A DNA stretch of 45,165 bases from an uncultured Erysipelotrichaceae bacterium (GCA_902793635.1 CADBEA010000017.1:1-45165); one strand, 5' to 3'. Positions 1 to 8,858 are shown, counted from the first letter of the stretch. Program-made: numbers and translations. The notes: generated by a model not told the origin, from the letters alone.

Positions 1-11
1 CAGCCCGAAAG

Positions 12-38
12 AAAATCGTTCTATTTAGAACGAATTTT
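12..38 (-). terminator. Terminator after the PBP gene
   Basis: An imperfect inverted repeat pairs positions 12-21 with 28-38 (one bulged base, 6-nt loop). On the minus strand it is followed by a short T-rich run. It lies 56 bp past the stop codon of the penicillin-binding protein gene and is the likely end of the ftsW-pbp transcript. Some T-richness on the other side means it could act in both directions. Confidence 0.5.
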
Positions 39-93
39 CATAATGTGTATTATTCTTTAATGCATTTTGTGTTGACAAACCTTAGCGAGTTTT

Positions 94-1494
94 TTATGCG
101 TAGAGTGTGTTGAGATAATCGACCAGAAGCTGGGCGACACCGTACAAGGCGCTGCTGTCGTCGGCGTTGTTCATACTGATGCAGAATGAAGCGTCCTCCG
201 TGAAGCCGACCAGATAGGTGTGGATGCGGCCGTCAGCGCATTCGGCTGTGCCGGTCTTGGCGCAGACATAACCGTAGGTCCCTTCGTCGAGACCGTATCC
301 TTCGGCGGTCGAATGCATGATGGCTTTCAGCTTTTCATCGACGGAAACGGTGATGCAGTTGTTCAGCTTATGCCGGATATGCGTATACAGCGGCAGTTTG
401 TCGAGCTTGATTGATTCAACCACATACGGCTGCATCATTTCACCGCGGTTGGCGATCGCCTGGGCAATCAGGGCCAGATGCAGCGGTGTGATTTCGGTAT
501 TGCCCTGACCGAAGGCGGCCTGGGCCAGATAGGCAGGGGAACCGTCTCCGTAACTGAACTGGGAATGGATCGGTCCGAGGAACGGAATGTCGATGTCCTG
601 ACCGACCAGGAAATTCTCAGCCATGTTATGCAGGGCTGTCTGACCGATCTTGATGCCGAGGTTGGCGAAGTAGCAGTTGACAGAACTGTTCATCGCTGTT
701 TCCAGATCGAGATCGCCATAGCTGTAGTAACCGTAATTGGTGATCGTGAAGTCGTCGCCTTCCGGTGTATAGGAACCGTCATCGTAGTAATAGAAGAAGT
801 CATCTCCCAGGCCTTCTTCCTCCGCTTTCTGCAGAGCTGCGGCGGCAGTGACGATCTTGAAGGTACTGCCCGGTGGATCGTTTTCAAACGTGCCGCGGCG
901 GAACTGGGAATCCGGTACGTCACTGTAGAGCAGGGTGCTGACATCATTGACGTCGTAGTCGATCGTACTCTGGGAAGCGAGGCACAGAATCGCGCCGCTC
1001 TTATTGTCAATGACCGTGACACTGCCTTCCTGACCGGCCAGCAGATTTTCCCATGCATAGTTCTGCAGACTGCTGTCGATGGTCAGACGGGTCGTCGCAC
1101 CGCGGTTGTTTTTATCGAGCATGAATGTTGAATAGGGACTTGTATTGCCGCGGATACCGAAACGGTTCTCACCGTCGGCACTGACGGAATAGTAGCCGAG
1201 CAGCCAGGCGAAGCTGTAATTCTCCGGGTAGTCGGCGGAAATGCCGATGCCGGGTTCACCGCCGCCCATGATCAGGCTGCCGCCGCGGTCCAGAATATCT
1301 CCCTCAATGGCGTAGGGTTCAATCGTTTCATAGGTAATGGCATTCCTGGTCGCTGCCGCATCCGGTTTCAGATAAGGACTGACCAGATATTTGCCGCCCA
1401 GGAAGAACACGAACAGCAATGAGACGATCACACCGGCGATCTCGGTCATACGGATACGGGTGGCCGATACGTTTTTCTGCGGTTTCTCACTCAT
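94..1494 (-). CDS. Class B penicillin-binding protein (peptidoglycan transpeptidase)
   Basis: 466 residues. A transpeptidase that cross-links peptidoglycan outside the membrane. There is a single N-terminal membrane anchor (about residues 16-38), then the GDILDRGG stretch typical of the start of class B PBPs, then the transpeptidase domain. All three active-site motifs are visible: STFK at 210-213 (nucleophile Ser210), SVN at 271-273 and KTGT at 413-416. It is short for the class, which means a reduced pedestal domain, as in PbpA-type partners of SEDS proteins. I chose the ATG at 1494 over an upstream in-frame start at 1569 because the anchor follows directly and because this ATG overlaps the stop of the upstream FtsW/RodA gene by 8 bases (ATGAGTGA), implying translational coupling. 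Elongation or division specificity cannot be told from sequence. Confidence 0.93.
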   Translation of the reverse strand: MSEKPQKNVSATRIRMTEIAGVIVSLLFVFFLGGKYLVSPYLKPDAAATRNAITYETIEPYAIEGDILDRGGSLIMGGGEPGIGISADYPENYSFAWLLGYYSVSADGENRFGIRGNTSPYSTFMLDKNNRGATTRLTIDSSLQNYAWENLLAGQEGSVTVIDNKSGAILCLASQSTIDYDVNDVSTLLYSDVPDSQFRRGTFENDPPGSTFKIVTAAAALQKAEEEGLGDDFFYYYDDGSYTPEGDDFTITNYGYYSYGDLDLETAMNSSVNCYFANLGIKIGQTALHNMAENFLVGQDIDIPFLGPIHSQFSYGDGSPAYLAQAAFGQGNTEITPLHLALIAQAIANRGEMMQPYVVESIKLDKLPLYTHIRHKLNNCITVSVDEKLKAIMHSTAEGYGLDEGTYGYVCAKTGTAECADGRIHTYLVGFTEDASFCISMNNADDSSALYGVAQLLVDYLNTLYA

Positions 1495-2875
1495 AGAGCG
1501 TGCCTCCTTCCTCTTCGTCAGGGTCTTTTTCGGAAAGGTGCAGAAGCAGACCGCTGAAGCAGAAGACAATGGTCTGATAGGTAAAGCCGCGGGACAGGAA
1601 CGGAATCGGCAGACCGGCTAGAGGAATCACGTTGCAGGAGCCCAGAATGACAAACATCGCCTGGGCAAACAGCATGACCGTGACACCATAGACAACGACC
1701 GCGTCCTGCCGGCTTTTCGGCAGCAGGGAGATGCTCAGCTCACCGCCGGACAGCAGGATACGCAGAAAGAAATACACAGTCAGGAAGCCGATCGGCAGAC
1801 CGAACGAATTGACCAGTGAAATAAAAGCCATGTCGGAATCCGGTACCGGGATCTGATTGAAGTTGACGGTATTGCCGAACAGACCGGACATCCACAGGGC
1901 TCTTTTTCCCTGCAGAAGCTGGTAACCGGCACCATAGGGATCATTGACCAGATTGGCCGTGATCGAAAAGCGCAGATAGACCTTTTTGACAATCGGCCAG
2001 ATCAGTGCCGTAAAGGAATTCAGCGTGCCTGCTTCCGCGTAGGGCAGCAGGATCTTGTACAGCGCATAGGCACCGGCCAGCAGCAGAATGGTCGTAATGA
2101 AGACGGTCAAAAGATAAGTCCGCTTCAGACTGCTGTGCGGCATGAAGATAAACAGCACCGAGAGATGCAGTCCGTACAGGATAAAGAACGATCCCAGTTC
2201 GTGGATCAGCACCGAACCGATCAGATTCAGAAAGAAGAAACCGGTCGAAATCAGCAGGACATTTTTATCATTATGACGGGACTGGGAAGAAAACAAAGCA
2301 CTGTAAAACATAACGGCAGCGACTTTGACGAAATCGGTCAGCTGGATGGTCAGCGGTCCGATATTGAACCAGGCGGTTGTGCCGTTGCCGTTGGCGTCGA
2401 TACCGTTCACCAGCAGCAGTACATACACCGCCGCGGCAACCAGAAACATCAGCCATATCGTGAATGATTTGTTCAGTATCATCCGGAAAAGCTCATAAAA
2501 GGCCACGAAAGCAACCGCGACACATAGGGAAATCGCATATTTCAGGACGCTGTAAGGCGCCCCGACCGGCACATAGATATGTTCGATCGTGATCTGCAGA
2601 GCAACACCGATCGAAGCAAGACACGTCAGAGCCGCGAACAGTTTCATGTCACTGCTGCGGTTGTAGGCGTATGTGCCAAGGGCGGCGGTCAGAAACAGCA
2701 TCGGCACCATGGCATAAAGATAGGTCATGGCGGCACTGCGTGAATGCACAAAAACCAGTGCTCCCATGATAAACTGCAGGATCACCGGCAGGACAATATA
2801 ACGGGCACCGGAATCAGCGGCTGCTTCTTCCGTTTCGACTTCCATATCAGGCACTTCTTTTTTCTGAAACAACAT
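1487..2875 (-). CDS. FtsW/RodA/SpoVE-family peptidoglycan glycosyltransferase
   Basis: 462 residues, mostly hydrophobic, with about ten membrane segments. It belongs to the SEDS family, which polymerises lipid II into glycan strands and works with a class B PBP. The conserved C-terminal part is recognisable: a Pro-rich loop around PIPFLSRGFTYQ near the end, and the VPDSDMAFISLVNSFG stretch before it. The ATG at 2875 has AGGAG at 2881-2885 (6 bases upstream). The frame stays open further upstream to 2947, but that extension is Cys/Asn-rich and has no ribosome binding site. It is the first gene of a two-gene operon with the PBP, and the pairing itself supports the call. I cannot decide between FtsW, RodA and SpoVE roles. 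Confidence 0.93.
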   Translation of the reverse strand: MLFQKKEVPDMEVETEEAAADSGARYIVLPVILQFIMGALVFVHSRSAAMTYLYAMVPMLFLTAALGTYAYNRSSDMKLFAALTCLASIGVALQITIEHIYVPVGAPYSVLKYAISLCVAVAFVAFYELFRMILNKSFTIWLMFLVAAAVYVLLLVNGIDANGNGTTAWFNIGPLTIQLTDFVKVAAVMFYSALFSSQSRHNDKNVLLISTGFFFLNLIGSVLIHELGSFFILYGLHLSVLFIFMPHSSLKRTYLLTVFITTILLLAGAYALYKILLPYAEAGTLNSFTALIWPIVKKVYLRFSITANLVNDPYGAGYQLLQGKRALWMSGLFGNTVNFNQIPVPDSDMAFISLVNSFGLPIGFLTVYFFLRILLSGGELSISLLPKSRQDAVVVYGVTVMLFAQAMFVILGSCNVIPLAGLPIPFLSRGFTYQTIVFCFSGLLLHLSEKDPDEEEGGTLYE

Positions 2876-2896
2876 AAATTCTCCTGATAATTTATT

Positions 2897-2924
2897 AGGA
2901 TAGCATTTTCTGTTTGAATCGCAA
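2897..2924 (-). promoter_or_regulatory. Promoter of the ftsW-pbp operon
   Basis: On the minus strand TTGCGA (2919-2924) and TATCCT (2897-2902) are 16 bp apart, and the -10 box is preceded by TGC as in an extended -10 element. It sits 22 bp upstream of the chosen FtsW/RodA start. Confidence 0.5.
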
Positions 2925-2928
2925 CATT

Positions 2929-2942
2929 TGTAAACGTTTTCG
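2929..2942 (+). promoter_or_regulatory. Candidate cre (CcpA) site before the sugar operon
   Basis: TGTAAACGTTTTCG matches the 14-bp cre consensus TGWNANCGNTNWCA at every fixed position except the last. It lies just upstream of a -10-like TAATAT (2956-2961), and so in the likely -35 region of the HAD-galM-GH32 operon. CcpA binding here would repress the operon when preferred sugars are present. The site call is sequence matching only; ccpA is not in this window. Confidence 0.45.
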
Positions 2943-2978
2943 TTCACAAATCACATAATATGGGAGAAAATATGAATA

Positions 2979-3782
2979 ATGAAAATGCCGGACAAAAAGA
3001 CAATCAGAGCGGTCTTCCTGGATCTGGACGGAACCGTTTTTTCGCATACTTCAGGAACCATCCCGGTATCCGCTGAAAAGGCGATCGCTGAACTGCGGGC
3101 AAAGGGCATTCTGGTCTTCATTGCCACCGGACGGCATATTCAGGAACTGAAATGGCTGAAACTGGATGATTTTCCGGTGGACGGGTGGATTACAGTTAAC
3201 GGGGCTTATTGTTATAATAATAAAGGAAAGTATTACAGTGAACCGATCGATCCTTCCGATATCCGCACGCTCGTAAATGCGCTTTCCGCTGATCCGTTTC
3301 CGTGCATGTTTCTGACAGATGATGAGATCTTCATCAATGTGGATGACGCCCATGTCAGAGAGTCGCAGGCGAAGATCCATACGCCGATGCCTGATATCAG
3401 ACCAGCCGAAGATGCTCTCGGGCAGGAAATCTACATGCTGGTTCCGTATGCCGAAGACAGCCGCTGGCTGCCGGTCCGGAAACAGATGAAACATGTGCAG
3501 GACACGCGCTGGACCGACCTGGCACTGGACGTGTATTCAGATCAGTGCGGCAAGGATCAGGGAATCAGAGCGACATGCCGGCTGTACGGCCTTGCTGAAT
3601 CCGAAACACTGGCGGTCGGTGACGGGCCGAATGACGAAGCGCTTCTGAAAGCCTGCGGCTGGAAAGCGGCGATGGGCAACGCGGTTGAAGAAATAAAAAA
3701 ACTGGCGGATTTCGTCAGTACTGATATTGATAATGACGGCCTGAGAAATGTCTTTGTGCATTATGGCCTGCTTGAGGAGTGA
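2979..3782 (+). CDS. HAD-superfamily phosphatase, Cof/IIB type
   Basis: 267 residues. A haloacid-dehalogenase-fold hydrolase, most likely a phosphatase for a sugar phosphate or other small phosphorylated metabolite. Motif I is DLDGT with the nucleophile at Asp15 and the acid/base at Asp17. The C-terminal motif GDGPNDEALLK holds the Mg-binding acidic residues. The central part is the alpha/beta cap of the Cof subfamily. It is the first gene of an operon with galM and GH32, with 5 bp between its stop and the galM start, so a sugar-phosphate substrate is plausible. An alternative ATG lies two codons downstream at 2985; both are close to the GGGAG at 2962-2966. Confidence 0.85.
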   Translation: MKMPDKKTIRAVFLDLDGTVFSHTSGTIPVSAEKAIAELRAKGILVFIATGRHIQELKWLKLDDFPVDGWITVNGAYCYNNKGKYYSEPIDPSDIRTLVNALSADPFPCMFLTDDEIFINVDDAHVRESQAKIHTPMPDIRPAEDALGQEIYMLVPYAEDSRWLPVRKQMKHVQDTRWTDLALDVYSDQCGKDQGIRATCRLYGLAESETLAVGDGPNDEALLKACGWKAAMGNAVEEIKKLADFVSTDIDNDGLRNVFVHYGLLEE

Positions 3783-3787
3783 ACACC

Positions 3788-4804
3788 ATGAAAAAACTGT
3801 ATGGAACTACGGCAAAGGGAGAAGACGTATATCTCCATATCATTGAGAATGACGCGGTCCGTATCGGCGTACTGGACTATGGCGCCACGCTGGTTCTTTT
3901 TGAACACAAGGGAACCGGTACCGACGCCGTGCTCGGATATGACGATCTGGCCGGTTATGTGAACCAGCAGGGCAGTTGCATCGGCGCATCCATCGGCCGG
4001 ACTGCCAACCGCACCGGCAAAGGGGTCTTCTGCCTGAACGGCAAAACATACCATCTCGCTATCAACAATAACGGCAACAGCCTGCACGGCGGTCTGGAAG
4101 GCTTTGACAAAAAGGTATTCACTGCTGAAGAAAGTGAACAGGAAGTGATCTTCCGGCGGCTCTCCCCGGATATGGAAGAAGGCTATCCCGGCAATCTGCA
4201 GGTCGAGATTTGCTATACGCTTCTGCCGGACGGCTTTGAAATCACCGCTTCGGGCAGTGCCGATCAGGACACACTGTTCGCCTATACCAACCATTCATAT
4301 TTCAACCTGACCGGCAAGGACAGTGTCCTCGATCATGTGATCGAAATCCCGTCAGATTATTATGGTCTCTCAGACGAAAACGGCATGATGAAGGATCAGC
4401 TGGCGGAAGTCAGCGGCACACCGTTCGATTTCCGCGTTCCGAAACCGCTCGGTCAGGATATCGCCTCTGAACATGAACAGATCGTCGTTGCCAACGGCTA
4501 TGACCATTACTATGACATCGAAGGCACCGGCATGCGCCGCATGGCTGTCTGCCGGGCCGGTGGTCTGGAACTGACGATGGAAAGCGACTTCCCGGGCTTC
4601 CATCTCTATTCCGGCAACTTCCTGTATGGTGACACCGGCAAAAAAGGCCATGTCTATCCGCCGCGCAGCGGTGTCTGCTTCGAAGCGGAATACTATCCGA
4701 ACGCCATCAACTATGACAGCTCCTTCACCAAGCCGATCGTCAGGGCCGGCACGGTGCAGACCAATCATATCCGATTCCATCTGAATGCAAGCCGGGAACA
4801 CTGA
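3788..4804 (+). CDS. galM: Aldose 1-epimerase (mutarotase)
   Basis: 338 residues. It interconverts alpha and beta anomers of aldoses such as glucose and galactose. The family's active-site residues are visible: His100 in the HGGLEGF motif, His169 in TNHSYFN and the catalytic base Glu299 in CFEAEYYPNA. RTANR near residue 71 is the conserved sugar-binding stretch. The start at 3788 is preceded by GAGGAG at the end of the HAD gene; the frame also allows GTG at 3779. It sits between a HAD phosphatase and a GH32 fructosidase, so it probably helps process glucose released from sucrose or fructans. Confidence 0.93.
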   Translation: MKKLYGTTAKGEDVYLHIIENDAVRIGVLDYGATLVLFEHKGTGTDAVLGYDDLAGYVNQQGSCIGASIGRTANRTGKGVFCLNGKTYHLAINNNGNSLHGGLEGFDKKVFTAEESEQEVIFRRLSPDMEEGYPGNLQVEICYTLLPDGFEITASGSADQDTLFAYTNHSYFNLTGKDSVLDHVIEIPSDYYGLSDENGMMKDQLAEVSGTPFDFRVPKPLGQDIASEHEQIVVANGYDHYYDIEGTGMRRMAVCRAGGLELTMESDFPGFHLYSGNFLYGDTGKKGHVYPPRSGVCFEAEYYPNAINYDSSFTKPIVRAGTVQTNHIRFHLNASREH

Positions 4805-4827
4805 CCCGGTCTGATAGGAGGCATGCA

Positions 4828-6327
4828 ATGAAAACCTGGACAGATAAAGAGAAAAAAAGAACATTATCGATCTACGATCATCACGAACTGCGGCAGCTCC
4901 ACGACCGGATCGTCCAGTCCCCCTGGCGCGAAAAATTCCATATTCAGCCGGTCACCGGCCTGATGAACGATCCGAACGGTTTCTGCTTCTTTGACGGCAA
5001 ATGGCATCTGTTCTATCAGTGGTTCCCGTTCGGGCCGGTTCATGGTCTGAAGCACTGGTACCATGTCGAGAGCGAAGACCTCATGACCTGGGAAAACAAA
5101 GGCCTGGCCATGAAGCCGGATCTGCTTTATGACAACATGGGCTGCTTCAGCGGCAGTGCCCTGATTGAAGACGGCACCCTGTATCTGGCTTATACCGGCA
5201 ATAATAAAGACGTTTTCGGCAAAAGGCATCCGTATCAGGTGCTCGCCTGGCTGAATGAGAAGGGTGAATACGAAAAACTGGATCACCCGCTGATTGGTCA
5301 GCTCGAAGACTATACGGAACATGTCCGTGATCCGAAACTGTTCAAACACAACGGCAGATACTATATTCTGCTCGGCGCACAGGATAAGGAAGAACACGGC
5401 AAATTCCTGATTTTCTCCTCTGACGAACTGAAACAGGGCTGGAAGATGGAAGGTGAACTGAAAGTCCGCGGCTATGATCATTTCGGCTACATGGTCGAAT
5501 GCCCTGATCTTGAAAAAGTCGGCGACGACTGGGTGCTGCTGTTCTCACCGCAGGGACTCGAAGCGGAAGGTGAACTGTACAACTGCAAGGACAACAACGT
5601 ATATTTTATCGGTAAGATGGATTTCGAAAATCTCGAATTCGTTCCGGAAGGACCGTACCGTGAACTTGACCGCGGTTTCGACTTCTATGCCGCTCAGTGT
5701 GCCATGCAGGAAGAATATCCCGATACCGCCGTTCTGGTCGGCTGGGTCGGCTGCGGCGGCTATAAGTATCCGGCCACGGATGAAGAAGGCTGGGCAGGTC
5801 TTCAGACGCTGCCGCGGGAACTGACGGTGGAAAACGGCAGACTGCTGCAGAAGCCGGCCCGTTCTCTTGCTGGTCTGCGCGGAAAGAAACTGTTCGAGGC
5901 CAGAAACGGCAGTATCGTATCCGATACCATGCACGGTCTGATGCCGCGCACAGCCATCATGCGTCTGGACGATCCGGAAAACGAATCCATTCAGCTCAAT
6001 CTGTTTGCCCGCAGCCGCAAAAACGGTTTCGCCATCAGCTATGACAAATTCCGCCGCAAGCTCGTCTTTGACAGAGGTGATCTGATCCATCAGTGCAACG
6101 AGGAATTCGGCACATCCCGCACCATCACGCTGGAAGACGGTCTGAAGAGTCTGGAAATCTATCTGGACAGAAGCAGCGTGGAAGTCTTCGTCAATGACGG
6201 TGAGTATGTCGTCTCCGCCCGCATCTTCCCGACTGCGGAAGAAAACCTGATCCGCATGGGCGGCAAGAATATCGACCTCGTCATTTATGACACCAATACG
6301 ACAGTGGAAGATTCCTTCGTGATTTAA
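4828..6327 (+). CDS. Glycoside hydrolase family 32 (sucrose-6-phosphate hydrolase / beta-fructosidase)
   Basis: 499 residues and no signal peptide, so it acts in the cytoplasm. It cleaves beta-fructosyl bonds, most likely of sucrose, sucrose-6-phosphate or short fructans. The three GH32 motifs are present: MNDPNG with nucleophile Asp48, RDP at 167-169 (transition-state Asp168) and ECP with acid/base Glu224. The five-bladed propeller is followed by a C-terminal beta-sandwich (from about residue 360) that includes the usual RSSVEVFVN stretch. No PTS or sucrose transporter is adjacent, so the phosphorylated-substrate role is not proven. AGGAGG lies 7 bases before the start, and a strong terminator follows. 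Confidence 0.93.
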   Translation: MKTWTDKEKKRTLSIYDHHELRQLHDRIVQSPWREKFHIQPVTGLMNDPNGFCFFDGKWHLFYQWFPFGPVHGLKHWYHVESEDLMTWENKGLAMKPDLLYDNMGCFSGSALIEDGTLYLAYTGNNKDVFGKRHPYQVLAWLNEKGEYEKLDHPLIGQLEDYTEHVRDPKLFKHNGRYYILLGAQDKEEHGKFLIFSSDELKQGWKMEGELKVRGYDHFGYMVECPDLEKVGDDWVLLFSPQGLEAEGELYNCKDNNVYFIGKMDFENLEFVPEGPYRELDRGFDFYAAQCAMQEEYPDTAVLVGWVGCGGYKYPATDEEGWAGLQTLPRELTVENGRLLQKPARSLAGLRGKKLFEARNGSIVSDTMHGLMPRTAIMRLDDPENESIQLNLFARSRKNGFAISYDKFRRKLVFDRGDLIHQCNEEFGTSRTITLEDGLKSLEIYLDRSSVEVFVNDGEYVVSARIFPTAEENLIRMGGKNIDLVIYDTNTTVEDSFVI

Positions 6328-6337
6328 AAAAGTATAC

Positions 6338-6366
6338 AGACGGACCAGGCGGTCCGTCTTTTCTTT
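6338..6366 (+). terminator. Terminator of the HAD-galM-GH32 operon
   Basis: A perfect 9-bp stem (6338-6346 with 6351-6359), 4-base loop, followed by TTTTCTTTT. It lies 10 bp after the GH32 stop codon. Confidence 0.9.
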
Positions 6367-6413
6367 TGGCAGACATTTCAGTATAATTATGTTTAGTGAA
6401 ATGAGGTGTCGAT

Positions 6414-6890
6414 ATGATCAGAAGAGCTGCCGAAAAAGATCTGGAACAGATCCTGAATCTGCTGCATCAGGTGCTGGAAGTACATGCGAAACTGCGGCCG
6501 GACCTGTTTATTCCCGGAACCACCAAGTACTCTCCGGAAGAACTGAAGGAACTGATGCGGGATGATCAGAAACCCATTTTCGTCTGGACGGATGATGATG
6601 ACGTGACCAGAGGCTATGCCTTCTGTGTGATCCATGAGCCGGTGATCAGTGAGAACATGGTTCCTCACCGCAGTCTGTATATCGACGATCTGTGTGTGGA
6701 TGAAACCTGCCGCGGCAGACATATCGGCGCTGACCTGTTTGAATTTGTAAAAAAGGAAGCGAAAAGAAGAGGCTGTTACCATCTGACCCTCAATGTCTGG
6801 GACGGCAACAGCAGCGCGCTGACTTTCTATCAGAAACGTGGTTTGAAAACCCAGAAAACGGTCATGGAAATGATCCTTGATCAGGAATAG
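6414..6890 (+). CDS. GNAT-family N-acetyltransferase
   Basis: 158 residues. An acetyl-CoA-dependent transferase of the GNAT fold. The acetyl-CoA-binding loop is seen as CRGRHIGADL in the middle of the protein, preceded by the strand YIDDLCVDE. The C-terminal segment SALTFYQKRGLKTQ is the usual final GNAT motif. The acceptor (amine, antibiotic or protein) cannot be inferred. The GAGGTG ribosome binding site lies just upstream, and TATAAT at 6382-6387 is the probable -10 box. It is a single-gene unit between two terminators. Confidence 0.88.
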   Translation: MIRRAAEKDLEQILNLLHQVLEVHAKLRPDLFIPGTTKYSPEELKELMRDDQKPIFVWTDDDDVTRGYAFCVIHEPVISENMVPHRSLYIDDLCVDETCRGRHIGADLFEFVKKEAKRRGCYHLTLNVWDGNSSALTFYQKRGLKTQKTVMEMILDQE

Positions 6891-6899
6891 AAATGAAAA

Positions 6900-6924
6900 A
6901 AGGGATACCGTATGGTGTCCCTTA
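6900..6924. terminator. Bidirectional terminator between converging GNAT and DegV genes
   Basis: A 9-bp stem (AGGGATACC with GGTGTCCCT, one G-T pair) around a 5-base loop. There is an A-run on one side and a T-containing run on the other. It overlaps the last codon of the DegV gene and lies 9 bp past the GNAT stop. Confidence 0.75.
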
Positions 6925-7794
6925 AGCTTTTCTCTCATCTGTGAAGCAGACGACGCCGAGGAATCCGGGCCCGACGTGACAGCCGATAACCGGTCCGAGT
7001 TCATATATGGAAACGGGCGTTCCTTCCGGCAGTCTTTCCTTCAGTAAATCCATTAGTTTTTCGCAGTCTTCCGGGCAGTCGCTGTGGGTGAGGACGAATT
7101 CATTGCCTTCACTCCGGGCATTTTTGAGAACGTCTTCCAGAAGCTGATGCATGGCTTTCTTGCGGCCGTGGATCTTGCTGTAGGCAACCAGCGTTCCGTC
7201 ATCGGGAATATAGATCAGCGGCTTGATTGCCAGCAGAGTGCCGACGATTGCTGAAGCGTTGGACAGTCTTCCGCCGTGCCGCAGCCACTGCAGATCGTCG
7301 ATCATAAAGCGGTGGGCGATATGCATTTTGTTCTCTTCCACCCATCTGACCACTTCGTCAGCCGAAGCGCCTGCCTCTTTCATGGCAACCGCCTTGCGGA
7401 CCAGAAGACCGAGGCCGATCGTGATGCAGCGGGTATCAATGATACGGACATCCGCCGCCGGCATTTCTTCCTTCAGCTGGTCAAGGGCGTTCAGTGAGTT
7501 TCCGTAGGAACTTGAGATCGCTTTGTCCATATCCAGGAAGATGACGGTTTTGCCGTCTTCCGTCAGGTTACGGAAGAATTCATAGTAGGCGTAAGTCGTG
7601 ATCTGCGACGTGTTCGGGAACGTGCCGCTGCGCATAGTCGCGTAGATGATGCGTTTGGATGCGTCTGTGCAGTTGTCCTCATGGACGGCACCGTCAATTT
7701 CGAAGGTATATGAAATCATCGGAACATTATGTTCCTGCAGCCATGCCTGATCCAGATCACATGTCGATGCGGTCGCGATCACATATTCTTTCAT
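6922..7794 (-). CDS. DegV family fatty-acid-binding protein
   Basis: 290 residues. DegV proteins bind a long-chain fatty acid. Those close to FakB deliver fatty acids to the kinase FakA for phospholipid synthesis. The two-lobe family is recognisable from the N-terminal ATASTCDLD (ligand-contacting TSD-like turn), NTSQITTYAYYEFF with its TSQ motif, the middle RFMIDDLQWLRHGGRLSN (conserved LRxGGR element) and the C-terminal GPVIGCHVGPGFLG. AGGTAG-type sequence lies 3-9 bases before the start. It is transcribed alone, and whether it works with a FakA cannot be seen here. Confidence 0.92.
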   Translation of the reverse strand: MKEYVIATASTCDLDQAWLQEHNVPMISYTFEIDGAVHEDNCTDASKRIIYATMRSGTFPNTSQITTYAYYEFFRNLTEDGKTVIFLDMDKAISSSYGNSLNALDQLKEEMPAADVRIIDTRCITIGLGLLVRKAVAMKEAGASADEVVRWVEENKMHIAHRFMIDDLQWLRHGGRLSNASAIVGTLLAIKPLIYIPDDGTLVAYSKIHGRKKAMHQLLEDVLKNARSEGNEFVLTHSDCPEDCEKLMDLLKERLPEGTPVSIYELGPVIGCHVGPGFLGVVCFTDERKA

Positions 7795-7896
7795 ACTACC
7801 TCCATTACGTTTACTGATTACCCGTAGCAGTCAACATTGTACTGGATATGAGCTTTCAAAATCAATATCAATGCTGAAAATAATGGCCAAAAAGAA

Positions 7897-7919
7897 AATA
7901 CCGCATCACTGCGGTACCT
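7897..7919 (-). terminator. Terminator of the LysR-family gene
   Basis: TACCGCA (7900-7906) pairs with TGCGGTA (7911-7917) across a 4-base loop. On the minus strand it is followed by a T-rich run. It overlaps the 3' end of the regulator gene. Confidence 0.7.
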
Positions 7920-8799
7920 TCTTGGCTCTTGTTTTGATCATCTCGATCAGTTCTTTCATCTGGCTTGACCGTTCCTCACCGCGCCGCATCGCGAACACGA
8001 CTTCCAAGGTGACACGCGGATTCAGCGGCACCGCCACGATACCCGGCTGCTGGGCGACCATCAGGGTCGATACCGGCAGAAGGGCGACACCTTTCTTTTC
8101 CGCCACCATGGGAAGGATCTGATCGACCGTCGAAGTACGGACGTTCTCCGTGGAAATATGATTGTCTTTCAGAAGTTTCCAGCTCAGTCCGTAAGAGGAA
8201 GAATACGGGTTGTTCAGATAGAAGAGTTCATTCTTCAGGTCGGTGATATGGACAGAACTCTGCTTGGCGTATTTATGGCCTTCCCAGAGAATGACCATCA
8301 GTTCATCTGACGCCAGCCGGTAGTTTTCCGTCCGCATTCCCGCCAGCATGTTCTTACGGATGACGATGGCATCGTAATAGTCATCCTGCAGACCGGCGAT
8401 CAGGTTGCGGCCGTCGGTTTCCTCAATGCGCAGATTGATGCCTTCGTGATCGCTGATAAAGCGGTTGAAAACACGGTTCAGACGGTACTGCTTCATGATC
8501 GGCAGAGTACCGATGATCAGCATCTGCTGTTCCTTGTCACGGAAACGGTCCATGCTGCGAAGAACTTTGTGGTACTGCTTGATCAATGGCGCGGACTGCT
8601 GAAACAGCGCTTTGCCGGCTTCCGTCAGGACACCTGAGTTGGTTCCTTCCCTGAGGAACAGCAAAGAACCGAATTCCTCTTCCAGGCGCAGGATTTCTTT
8701 GGCGGCAGAAGAGTTGAAACGATGCGCTTCACCATTCGGTGTCAAAAAGACTTCACTCTGTGCAGTCGCGACAAATACTTCCAGATCTTCTATTCTCAT
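7906..8799 (-). CDS. LysR-family transcriptional regulator
   Basis: 297 residues. The N-terminal winged helix-turn-helix (about residues 1-65) is followed by the linker helix (TEAGKALFQQ) and a periplasmic-binding-protein-like effector domain (about 90-290). The HTH region is somewhat unusual: the recognition segment reads NGEAHRFNSSAAKEILRLE rather than the common S.aals..i..LE pattern, but the following FGSLLFLRE is standard. The inducer is unknown. It is divergent from the HAD-AKR-M32 operon with 91 bp between starts, so that operon is its most likely target. An extended -10 (TGATATAAT) lies 36-44 bp upstream on its own strand. Confidence 0.88.
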   Translation of the reverse strand: MRIEDLEVFVATAQSEVFLTPNGEAHRFNSSAAKEILRLEEEFGSLLFLREGTNSGVLTEAGKALFQQSAPLIKQYHKVLRSMDRFRDKEQQMLIIGTLPIMKQYRLNRVFNRFISDHEGINLRIEETDGRNLIAGLQDDYYDAIVIRKNMLAGMRTENYRLASDELMVILWEGHKYAKQSSVHITDLKNELFYLNNPYSSSYGLSWKLLKDNHISTENVRTSTVDQILPMVAEKKGVALLPVSTLMVAQQPGIVAVPLNPRVTLEVVFAMRRGEERSSQMKELIEMIKTRAKKVPQ

Positions 8800-8834
8800 G
8801 ATACTTAACTCCGTTGTTTATTATTGTTTTCCAT

Positions 8835-8843
8835 ATTATATCA
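8835..8843 (-). promoter_or_regulatory. Extended -10 promoter of the LysR gene
   Basis: TGATATAAT on the minus strand: a perfect TATAAT with the TGn extension. No convincing -35 box is needed or seen. Confidence 0.5.
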
Positions 8844-8858
8844 TGATTCAGAAAGATA

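Noticed and set aside
72-100. TTGACA at 72-77 as a plus-strand promoter
   Set aside because: No acceptable -10 box at the right distance and no plus-strand gene follows; it lies between a stop codon and a terminator of the minus-strand operon.
1495-1569. An upstream start for the penicillin-binding protein at 1569
   Set aside because: The extra 25 residues overlap the FtsW/RodA coding end by over 80 bp and look like out-of-frame translation; the ATG at 1494 has the coupled overlap.
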